From: JACDCA01 sp040881785
Lineage (GTDB): Bacteria; Acidobacteriota; Vicinamibacteria; Vicinamibacterales; 2-12-FULL-66-21
Assembly: GCA_040881785.1 (NCBI GenBank)
Contig: JBBECO010000283.1
Location: 1 to 9,604, forward strand
DNA length: 9,604 bases
Direction of reading: 5' to 3'
The position numbers and the translations under genes were made by a program. Position 1 is the first letter of the stretch. Each line of letters begins with the position of its first letter. The notes under the pieces were generated by a model, which saw only the letters and a list, made by a program, of their open reading frames with translations, had not been told where the DNA came from and made no database searches. Positions 1 through 5,741 of the stretch are shown one piece after another.

Positions 1-1
1 C

Positions 2-1363
2 CTCGACAGTGCAGTTGCCCTCGTGGACGTCGCGGGGCATCCGCACATCCTCGCGCGCGAGGCGCTCGCGCTCATTCAGGGCACCGGCTGCGCCCCGTCC
101 GCCGCCATCGTCGCGCGCGGCGCGCGCACGCTCCGCGTGCTCGACACGCACGGCTGGAGCGAGCGCGAGGCGCTCCAGGCGGCTCGCGCCGGCGCCGGCG
201 CTGACACGATCGACTGCGGCACGCTGGGCGACGACGCCCTGCAGATCGTCGCCCGCCCCCTCGACGACCTCGAGCCGCGCTGCACCTGGCTCGCCATTCG
301 CAAGCTCGTCGCCACCGGCCTCACACTCGACCGCTACCGCCGCGAAGAGAAACAGCGCGCCGCGCTCTGGCCGACCGAGGCGCTCGACGGCGATCCCGAC
401 ATTCTCTGGATCTCCGAATCGGTCCTGGAGATCGTCCGCATCGCCCGCCGGATCGGGCCCACACCGCTCTCGGTGCTCCTGACCGGCGAGACCGGGACGG
501 GCAAAGAGATGCTCGCCAAGACGATTCACCAGGCCTCGGGCCGCGCCGACAAGACCCTGCTCGCCTTCAACTGCACGGCGGTGCCGCGCGACATGCTCGA
601 GAGCCAGCTGTTCGGCTACCGGAAAGGCGCGTTCACCGGCTCGGAGGGGGCTTTCAGCGGCATCATCCGCGCGGCCGAAGGAGGCACGCTCTTCCTCGAC
701 GAAATCGCCGACATGCCGCTCGACGTCCAGCCGAAGCTGCTGCGCTTTCTCGAGACGCACGAAGTGCATCCGCTCGGCGAATCGCAGCCCGTGAAAGTCG
801 ACGTGCGCGTCATCGCCGCCACCAACGCCAACCTCGAACAACTCGTCGCCGACGGCGCCTTCCGGCAGGACCTCTTCTACCGCCTCAATGTCGTCCGCCT
901 GCGCCTGCCGCCGCTGCGCGATCGCCGCGAAGAGGTGCCGGCGCTCGTCGAACACTACGTGCGGCGCTTCGGCGACCAGCAGAAAAAAGGACGGCTGACG
1001 CTCACCGACGAAGCCCTCGAATTCCTGCTGCTCTACCCGTGGCCCGGCAACGTCCGCCAGCTCGCCAACGAGGTGAACCGCATGGTGGCGATGGCCGAGA
1101 AAGACGCCGCGCTCACGGCCACGCACCTGTCGCCGGAGATCCAGGCCACCCGACGCACGATCCCCGCCGCCGCCGCGCCCGACTCCGAGCTGCGCATCCC
1201 TTTGGACCAGTCGCTGCCCGAGGCCGTCGAGCTGCTGGAGCGAACCATGGTGCAGGCCGCGCTCGAGCGGTCGAAAGGACGCCTGGAGGAAGCCGCGAAG
1301 CTGCTGGGAATCTCGCGGAAAGGACTCTTCCTGAAGCGCCGCCGGTGGGGGCTGGGCGCCTGA
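2..1363 (+). CDS. Sigma-54-dependent transcriptional activator (bEBP), 5' end outside window
   Basis: This is an enhancer-binding AAA+ ATPase that remodels sigma-54 RNA polymerase to open promoters. The frame is open from base 2 with no stop, so the N-terminus probably lies upstream. A GTG at 23 would give 446 aa, and residue numbers here count from it. Residues 1-110 look like a degenerate GAF-type sensor region with no recognisable ligand motif. The AAA+ core follows: Walker A GETGTGKE (155-162), L1 loop GAFTGS (202-207), Walker B GGTLFLDEI (220-228), sensor I ATN (266-268), arginine-finger region FRQDLFYRLNV (280-290) and sensor II WPGNVRQL (340-347). A Fis-type helix-turn-helix occupies about 415-446, with AAKLLGISRKGL as its core. 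The L1 loop has Ser where the family almost always has Ala. No receiver domain is visible, so the input signal is unknown. The stop codon runs directly into a 7-bp tandem array. Confidence 0.95.
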   Translation, partial: LDSAVALVDVAGHPHILAREALALIQGTGCAPSAAIVARGARTLRVLDTHGWSEREALQAARAGAGADTIDCGTLGDDALQIVARPLDDLEPRCTWLAIRKLVATGLTLDRYRREEKQRAALWPTEALDGDPDILWISESVLEIVRIARRIGPTPLSVLLTGETGTGKEMLAKTIHQASGRADKTLLAFNCTAVPRDMLESQLFGYRKGAFTGSEGAFSGIIRAAEGGTLFLDEIADMPLDVQPKLLRFLETHEVHPLGESQPVKVDVRVIAATNANLEQLVADGAFRQDLFYRLNVVRLRLPPLRDRREEVPALVEHYVRRFGDQQKKGRLTLTDEALEFLLLYPWPGNVRQLANEVNRMVAMAEKDAALTATHLSPEIQATRRTIPAAAAPDSELRIPLDQSLPEAVELLERTMVQAALERSKGRLEEAAKLLGISRKGLFLKRRRWGLGA

Positions 1364-1480
1364 TTGTCGATCGTCGATTGGCGATTGCCGATTGAATTGG
1401 GGATTGGCGATTGGCGATTGAATTGGCGATTGGCGATTGCAGATTGAATCGTCGATTGCGGACTGCGATTACGGATTGTC
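1362..1480. repeat. Degenerate 7-bp tandem array, consensus GATTGGC
   Basis: Units begin at base 1362, inside the TGA stop of the upstream gene. They run GATTGTC, GATCGTC, GATTGGC, GATTGCC, and so on to about 1480. Some units are enlarged to 12 bp (GATTGAATTGGC, as at 1390, 1416 and 1442). The array is clearly more AT-rich than its surroundings. It has no open frame of note and no dyad typical of a terminator within the repeat. Function unknown. Confidence 0.85.
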
Positions 1481-1487
1481 GAATCCG
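1472..1487. repeat. 6-bp inverted repeat at the junction of the two arrays
   Basis: CGGATT and AATCCG flank a GTCG tetraloop. This is where the GATTG-type 7-mer array meets the AATCCGTG-type 9-mer array, so the two arrays are inverted relative to each other around this point. It could form a small hairpin between two convergent genes. No T-run follows on either strand, so a classical intrinsic terminator is not supported. Confidence 0.55.
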
Positions 1488-1527
1488 CGTAAATCCGTGA
1501 AATCCGTGTTATCCGTGTAATCCGTGT
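1482..1527. repeat. 9-bp tandem array, consensus AATCCGTGT
   Basis: There are about five units (AATCCGCGTA, AATCCGTGA, AATCCGTGT, ATCCGTGTA, ATCCGTGTT) running into the 3' end of the minus-strand DinB gene. That gene's TAA stop (1509-1511) and its last codons lie inside the array. The same unit recurs at 9471-9500. Function unknown. Confidence 0.85.
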
Positions 1528-2036
1528 TGCACCTGCGGATCGTGCCGCTCAACGTGTGACACGGCCCAGTTCCCCACCTGATACAGATTGATCGTCCCCA
1601 CCACCGGACTCGTCACGCCGATCCGGGCGCCCCGCTCGGGCGTCAGCGTGTCCAGCGCCTGCGCCATGCGCACGGCCGACGCCTCGAGCGCCGCGATGGC
1701 ATCATGACGCGTCACCCCGGGCGGCGGCACCGCCGCCGGCGAGGCCTCCAGCCGCTCCGGAATCGCCGCCTGGATCTCCGCCCAGGGTCGCTCCACGAAG
1801 TCCGCCGGCAGCGGTTTGGCCGCCGGCACCTCCCCGGCGAGCACCGCCGCGAACCGCGTGCTCACGGCCGCGACGTGCCAGCCCACCTGCGCCGCCGACC
1901 ACCGGCCCTCCACCACCCGCTGCGCGGCCTCAGCGTCCGCCGCGCGCAGCCGCGAGACCAGACGCTCGTTGGCCGCCGCGAAGGCTTCGCGCAGATGACG
2001 CACGCGAGAGAGATGCTGAGACTGCTTGAGATCCAT
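1509..2036 (-). CDS. DinB-fold (DinB/YfiT-like) putative metal-dependent protein
   Basis: This is a four-helix-bundle protein of the DinB_2 type. The family binds a divalent metal through three histidines and includes thiol-dependent transferases, but most members have no known substrate. In this 175-residue version the candidate ligands are His54 (in the segment WSAAQVGWHVA) and His161 and His165 (HVERH), spaced as the family expects. The ATG at 2036 is preferred because GAGGGA lies 9 nt upstream (2046-2051). A GTG at 2057 would add seven residues but has a poorer ribosome site. The last residues (HGLHG) and the TAA stop are encoded by the 9-bp tandem array, so the C-terminus is repeat-derived. 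The gene converges on the sigma-54 activator. The exact reaction cannot be inferred. Confidence 0.85.
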   Translation of the reverse strand: MDLKQSQHLSRVRHLREAFAAANERLVSRLRAADAEAAQRVVEGRWSAAQVGWHVAAVSTRFAAVLAGEVPAAKPLPADFVERPWAEIQAAIPERLEASPAAVPPPGVTRHDAIAALEASAVRMAQALDTLTPERGARIGVTSPVVGTINLYQVGNWAVSHVERHDPQVQHGLHG

Positions 2037-2045
2037 GCGGCCGAT

Positions 2046-2051
2046 TCCCTC
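2046..2051 (-). promoter_or_regulatory. Ribosome binding site of the DinB-fold gene
   Basis: GAGGGA on the minus strand lies 9 nt before the ATG at 2036. It is the reason for choosing this start over the upstream GTG at 2057. Confidence 0.6.
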
Positions 2052-2078
2052 GTGCACGTGCGCTCAGCGAACTGCTTT

Positions 2079-2101
2079 CTTCCGGCTAAAGCCGGAAGCC
2101 A
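2079..2101 (-). repeat. REP-like hairpin, family 1 (GTGG foot)
   Basis: A perfect 9-bp inverted repeat (CTTCCGGCT / AGCCGGAAG, 2079-2087 and 2090-2098) has a two-base loop. On the minus strand it is preceded by GTGG, matching the layout of REP sequences (tetranucleotide foot, then palindrome). It lies about 45 nt upstream of the DinB start. Its foot overlaps the left 8-bp direct repeat of the adjoining MITE-like element. Confidence 0.7.
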
Positions 2102-2105
2102 CGAG
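2098..2105. repeat. Left copy of 8-bp direct repeat flanking the MITE-like element
   Basis: GCCACGAG is repeated exactly at 2452-2459, each copy abutting an end of the inverted-repeat element. It is the candidate target-site duplication. This copy overlaps the foot of the family-1 REP hairpin, so insertion may have been at the REP edge. Confidence 0.6.
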
Positions 2106-2451
2106 ATCTCTGGTTAGCGGGTCCAGCGGCGGGGCCATGTCGGGGCCACGGCGCGATGCGGCCAGCGCGCTGCTTGCCCGCCGAAGCCTCGCCGAAAGCA
2201 ACCGTTGGCGAGGCGAAGGCGGGCGAGTTCCGAAAAACGCACCGCAGGCGTTCCGATCGGCGGAGGCGCTGATTCGCCAACAGCGTTCGGACGACCCCAC
2301 TGACCAAGCGATTGGGCGCCGGCTTTCGGATCGCCCCAGCCGAAGCCGCCACCGTAAGACTCGCGCCGAAGGTCGTTTTTCCGCGCGTGAGGCCGAGGCG
2401 CCGTGGAACCGATATGGCCCCACCGCACTACCCGCTAACCTAACCAAAGAC
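2106..2451. mobile_element. MITE-like non-coding element with terminal inverted repeats
   Basis: Bases 2106-2154 and the reverse complement of 2398-2451 align over 49 positions with 9 mismatches, after allowing one 5-bp duplication (GGTTA) in the right arm. The shared blocks include TGGTTAGCGGGT, GGGGCCAT and CCACGGCGC. Directly outside both ends is the same 8-mer, GCCACGAG (2098-2105 and 2452-2459), a candidate target-site duplication. The interior is GC-rich and rich in stem-forming sequence (2176-2224, plus GGCTTTCGG / CCGAAGCC near 2333-2348). It carries no credible gene. This fits a miniature inverted-repeat transposable element moved by a transposase elsewhere. A structured RNA is an alternative. 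Confidence 0.72.
2176..2224. repeat. Long internal hairpin of the MITE-like element
   Basis: Arms of 18 bases (2176-2193 and 2207-2224) pair at 15 positions, with a symmetric 3-nt internal mismatch and a 13-nt loop. The structure would be very stable as RNA or as extruded single-stranded DNA. Confidence 0.65.
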
Positions 2452-2459
2452 GCCACGAG
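2452..2459. repeat. Right copy of 8-bp direct repeat flanking the MITE-like element
   Basis: GCCACGAG, identical to 2098-2105, directly follows the right inverted repeat. Confidence 0.6.
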
Positions 2460-2500
2460 TAAGCGCTCGGGAGACCGTTCGCCGAGCAAAACGATCCGCC

Positions 2501-2589
2501 GATCTACCGGTCTACCGACTACCGATCTACCGATCCTATCCACAGGGCAGCCCTAAAAGGGCTGCGCTACACGCTGCGAGCGATCTACC
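2501..2589. repeat. 8-bp tandem array (GATCTACC / GGTAGATC) interrupted by a REP hairpin
   Basis: Units GATCTACC, GGTCTACC, GACTACC, GATCTACC and a degenerate GATCCTATCC occupy 2501-2541. One further exact GATCTACC sits at 2582-2589, after a REP-like hairpin. On the minus strand that last unit reads GGTAGATC and contains the TAG stop (2587-2585) of the dehydrogenase gene. The hairpin appears to separate one unit from the rest of the array. Confidence 0.7.
2547..2570 (-). repeat. REP-like hairpin, family 2 (GTAG foot)
   Basis: A perfect 8-bp inverted repeat (GCAGCCCT / AGGGCTGC) encloses a 3-nt loop. On the minus strand GTAG precedes it, two bases from the stem foot. It lies about 15 nt past the stop of the dehydrogenase gene on that gene's strand. 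It might affect transcript ends, but it lacks a T-run. Confidence 0.7.
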
Positions 2590-3601
2590 GGTTCCCCCCG
2601 AAGTACGACGGCAGCGGCATGTCGCGCATCGTGTGCAGGCCGGGCTCGACGTCGAGGATCTTCGGGATCGAGTTCACGGTAATCGAGGCCGTGGCGATGT
2701 CCCCGTGGACGCCACCGGCGAGCTTCATCTTCAGGGCCGGCGACCCGGTGATCTCGATCGCGTCGTACGATTCCGGCGCGCCGAGATACGCCTCCATGTG
2801 CAGCGTGATGACGGCTTTCCCGTCGCGATACCCGATGCCGTCCTGCACGATGCCGCAGACGTAGCCCGGATCGACGGCCAGAAACTCGCTGGACACCACC
2901 TCGGAGGCGATCTTCGGCTGGATCTCGTCGGTGATGCGGTCGACTTTCCAGCCGAGCGCATCCGCGATCATCGAGACCGATTCGGCGAGGCCGACGTGCC
3001 GGACGCTGGCATCATCCACCTTCTTCTGGAACTGCTCGCGCGTGAGGCCCGCGCCGATCTTCTGCTGGAACGGCAGACGGCGGATCCGCGCATCCTGGAT
3101 CCGGTCGACCCGCACCGCTTCCACCCGCTCGCACACGCCGGTCAGCATGACGGGCAGCGCATCCATCACGAACCCGGGGTTCACGCCCGTCCCGAGCACC
3201 GCCACCTTCGACTTCTTCGCCATCTGGTGGATCGCCCGGGCGTACTTGATGTTCACCTTCGTCGGATAGGCGAGCTCCTCGGTCGTCGACACGATCGGCA
3301 CTTTCAGCTTCAGGATCGCCTCGATCTGCGGCAGCACTTTCTTGAGCGACGAGTTCGTGCACAGCACCGCGACGTCCGGCTTCGACGCCTTGATCGCCTT
3401 TCTCGCATCGTCGGACACCTTAATCTTCAGCGTGCCGAGGCCCGTCAGCTCACCGAGGTCCCGTCCGACCTTGGCCGGATCGATGTCGACGGCGCCGACG
3501 ATCTTGAAGCCCTTGCGGCCGGCGACCTGCCGCACGACGGCGGCGCCGATCGGGCCGAGCCCGAAATGGATGACCCGGATCGGTCCTGTCTGTGATGCCA
3601 T
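2585..3601 (-). CDS. DapB-like NAD(P)-dependent dehydrogenase (2,4-diaminopentanoate dehydrogenase-like)
   Basis: This 338-residue oxidoreductase has an N-terminal Rossmann fold. Gly14, Gly16 and Gly19 of FGLGPIG form the dinucleotide-binding loop, and VDIDPAKVG (39-47) follows the second strand. The C-terminal part carries GTGVNPGF (137-144) and a conserved-looking tail GGVHGDIATA (296-305). The fold matches dihydrodipicolinate reductase relatives. The length and NPGF block are closer to the 2,4-diaminopentanoate dehydrogenase/Ord-like branch than to true DapB, which is about 250-270 aa. No lysine-biosynthesis or ornithine-fermentation neighbours are present, so the substrate is open. The ATG at 3601 has AGGAG 8 nt upstream and a perfect TATAAT -10 box further up, and the gene is divergent from the M1 peptidase. 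The TAG stop is part of an 8-bp repeat unit. Confidence 0.88.
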   Translation of the reverse strand: MASQTGPIRVIHFGLGPIGAAVVRQVAGRKGFKIVGAVDIDPAKVGRDLGELTGLGTLKIKVSDDARKAIKASKPDVAVLCTNSSLKKVLPQIEAILKLKVPIVSTTEELAYPTKVNIKYARAIHQMAKKSKVAVLGTGVNPGFVMDALPVMLTGVCERVEAVRVDRIQDARIRRLPFQQKIGAGLTREQFQKKVDDASVRHVGLAESVSMIADALGWKVDRITDEIQPKIASEVVSSEFLAVDPGYVCGIVQDGIGYRDGKAVITLHMEAYLGAPESYDAIEITGSPALKMKLAGGVHGDIATASITVNSIPKILDVEPGLHTMRDMPLPSYFGGNR

Positions 3602-3609
3602 GAATGATG

Positions 3610-3614
3610 CTCCT
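3610..3614 (-). promoter_or_regulatory. Shine-Dalgarno site of the dehydrogenase gene
   Basis: AGGAG on the minus strand lies 8 nt before the ATG at 3601. It is the clearest ribosome site in the window and fixes the start. Confidence 0.8.
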
Positions 3615-3636
3615 GCAAGTATGAGTATGACCGCTG

Positions 3637-3642
3637 ATTATA
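3637..3642 (-). promoter_or_regulatory. -10 box (TATAAT) of the dehydrogenase promoter
   Basis: An exact TATAAT on the minus strand sits in otherwise GC-rich DNA. It predicts a transcript start near 3630 and a leader of about 30 nt containing AGGAG. No good -35 hexamer is seen at the expected distance (about 3660-3665). Confidence 0.6.
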
Positions 3643-3686
3643 GTCCTTCGCGCGCGTCCGGCCCCGGATGCGCCGCTCCCTCGTTC

Positions 3687-3695
3687 TGGTAGGAT
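3687..3695 (+). promoter_or_regulatory. Possible extended -10 of the M1 peptidase gene, overlapping its ribosome site
   Basis: TGGTAGGAT ends 6 nt before the GTG start at 3702, which would place transcription start at the initiation codon (leaderless mRNA). The AGGA inside it (3691-3694) is also a reasonable Shine-Dalgarno at 7 nt. The two readings cannot be separated from sequence alone. The vapB-like gene has the same geometry. Confidence 0.4.
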
Positions 3696-3701
3696 TGGCC
3701 C

Positions 3702-5741
3702 GTGTTCCCCCGCATAGTGGTGGCTTTCGTCTGGCTGGCGCTCACCGGCGCTCAGGCCCAAACGCCCGCCCCGGCGGCCGCGCCGCCACAGGATCGGTCC
3801 GCCGCCCCGGTCGCGGCGCCAGACGCGCTCTCCCCGCGCAACGCGAACTACCGCATCACCGCCAGACTCGACCCCGCCACGCGCACGATCACCGGCGACG
3901 AAACGATCACCTGGCGCAACACGTCGAACACCCCCGCCTCGACGCTGCAGTTCCACCTTTATTACAACGCCTGGCGAAATACCCGGTCGAGCTGGATGCG
4001 GGGACGCATGCTCGGCGGCAATACGCCACTCGCCGGGCGTCCCTCTGAAGACTGGGGCTGGATCGATCTGTCGAGGATGCGCGTGCTTCGCGGCGGGGCC
4101 GCCGACGACGTCTTTACGCAACTCCGGTTCATTGCGCCGGACGACGGGAATGCGGAGGATCGGACGGTGGTCGAAGCACCGCTTGCGGAGCCGGTGCAGC
4201 CGGGCGAAACGATCCACATCGAGATCGGCTGGACGGCGCGCGTGCCCCGCACCTTCTCGCGGACGGGGGCGATCGGCGACTTCTATTTCATCGCGCAGTG
4301 GTTCCCGAAGATCGGCGTCCTCGAAGACAGCGGCTGGAACTGCCATCAGTTCCACTCCACGACGGAGTTCTTCGCCGACTTCGGCGTCTACGACGTGCAG
4401 CTCGACGTGCCGAAAGGCTGGGTCGTCGGCGCGACGGGCCGCGAGACGGCGCGCACCGACGGCGCCGGCGACCGAACGGTGCACACGTACTCCCAGGCAG
4501 ACGTCCACGACTTCGCCTGGACGACGAGCCCGGACTACATCGAGAAGCGCGCACGCTTCGAGCACGAGACCCTGCCGGCGGTCGACATCCGCCTTCTGCT
4601 GCAGCCGGAACACGAGGGACAGGCCGAGCGTCACTTCGCCGCCACCCGCGCGGCGCTCCAGTACTACGGCGAGTGGTTCGGCCCCTATCCCTACGGCCAC
4701 ATCACCGTCATCGATCCCGCGTGGCAGAGCGGGGCCGGCGGCATGGAGTACCCGACGCTGTTCACCTCGGGCACGCGGCTCTTCGTGCCGGCGCGCGCCG
4801 GGCAGCCCGAGGGGGTCACCGTCCACGAAGCCGGCCACCAGTTCTGGTACGGGATCATCGCGAGCAACGAGTTCGAACACGCGTGGATGGACGAGGGGCT
4901 GAACACGTACTCGACGGCCCGCGTGATGGACCAGGTCTTCTATCCGAACTACTACACGAAGCGGTACTTCGGCGAGCTCATTCCCTGGTCGTTCGAGGAC
5001 CTCTCGATCACGCGCGACACCGACGGCAACCGGATGCCGGCCTACCGCCCGGTCGCCAAGAACGATGACCAGTCGACGCCGACCTGGCGCTACTGGCCCG
5101 GCTCGGCGAGCGCGATCACCTACAACAAGACGGCGTTGTGGCTGCACACGCTCGAGCGCATGCTCGGATGGGACACGGTGCAGCGGATCCTCTCGACGTA
5201 CTTCCAGCGGTACGCGTTCAAGCATCCGAAACCCGAGGATTTCTTCGCCGTCGCGAACGAGGTGAGCGGGCAGGACCTCACCTGGTTCTTCGACCAGGTC
5301 CACCGCAGCTCGAACGTCTTCGACTATGCCGTGGACGTCTTCCGCAGCGCGCCGGCCAGCGAGCGCGGCTTTTTCGGCGAGCCCGGCGCGCAGTCGTTCG
5401 ACCCGGCCCGCCGCGCCGACGGCGCCTTCCGGACGACGCTGGTCGTGCGGAGGCTCGGCGAAGGCATCTTCCCGGTGGACGTCCGCGTCGTCTTCGAGAA
5501 CGGCGAGGAACAGCGCTGGAACTGGGACGGCAAGGATCGCTGGAAGGCGTTCGACGTCGAGAAGCCTGTTCGCGCCGTGACCGCAGAAGTGGATCCCGAA
5601 CGCGTGCTGCTGCTCGACGTGAACAGGACGAACAACTCGGCGACGCTGAAGCCCGCAGGGCCGGCCGCCGCGCGGAAGTGGTCGCTGGCCTGGCTGATCT
5701 GGCTGCAGGACCATCTGCTCACCTATGGCTTCTTCATTTGA
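3702..5741 (+). CDS. Secreted M1-family zinc metallopeptidase
   Basis: This 679-residue gluzincin aminopeptidase trims N-terminal residues from peptides. Residues 1-19 form a signal peptide (hydrophobic core about 5-15, probable cleavage after AQA at about 19), followed by a Pro/Ala-rich linker to about 44. A beta-rich N-terminal domain precedes the catalytic part. GGMEYP (346-351) is the M1 exopeptidase GAMEN-type loop. HEAGH (375-379) with Glu398 in WMDEGLNTY gives the HExxH-X18-E zinc site. A Tyr near 474 (SAITYNK) fits the transition-state tyrosine. All catalytic residues are present. Residues about 659-679 are hydrophobic (WSLAWLIWLQ) and may touch or enter the membrane. The 3' end overlaps the next gene by 17 bp, which suggests co-translation with that membrane protein. 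Start: GTG, with AGGA 7 nt upstream. Confidence 0.93.
   Translation: MFPRIVVAFVWLALTGAQAQTPAPAAAPPQDRSAAPVAAPDALSPRNANYRITARLDPATRTITGDETITWRNTSNTPASTLQFHLYYNAWRNTRSSWMRGRMLGGNTPLAGRPSEDWGWIDLSRMRVLRGGAADDVFTQLRFIAPDDGNAEDRTVVEAPLAEPVQPGETIHIEIGWTARVPRTFSRTGAIGDFYFIAQWFPKIGVLEDSGWNCHQFHSTTEFFADFGVYDVQLDVPKGWVVGATGRETARTDGAGDRTVHTYSQADVHDFAWTTSPDYIEKRARFEHETLPAVDIRLLLQPEHEGQAERHFAATRAALQYYGEWFGPYPYGHITVIDPAWQSGAGGMEYPTLFTSGTRLFVPARAGQPEGVTVHEAGHQFWYGIIASNEFEHAWMDEGLNTYSTARVMDQVFYPNYYTKRYFGELIPWSFEDLSITRDTDGNRMPAYRPVAKNDDQSTPTWRYWPGSASAITYNKTALWLHTLERMLGWDTVQRILSTYFQRYAFKHPKPEDFFAVANEVSGQDLTWFFDQVHRSSNVFDYAVDVFRSAPASERGFFGEPGAQSFDPARRADGAFRTTLVVRRLGEGIFPVDVRVVFENGEEQRWNWDGKDRWKAFDVEKPVRAVTAEVDPERVLLLDVNRTNNSATLKPAGPAAARKWSLAWLIWLQDHLLTYGFFI

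Noticed and set aside
1362..1480. Sigma-54 (-24/-12) promoter in the TGGC-rich array next to the activator gene
   Set aside because: TGGC and TTGC elements occur only as repeat units and at the wrong spacing (two bases too long).
1362..1527. CRISPR array
   Set aside because: Units are 7-9 bp and contiguous, with no unique spacers and no cas genes.
2064..2543. Minus-strand frame of 159 codons through the MITE-like region, and overlapping plus-strand frames
   Set aside because: Composition is Arg/Ser/Ala noise, there is no ribosome site or domain, and it runs through the inverted-repeat arms and array DNA.
2547..2570. Intrinsic terminator for the dehydrogenase
   Set aside because: A good hairpin, but no U-run follows on the minus strand. 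It fits the REP family better; an effect on transcript ends remains possible.
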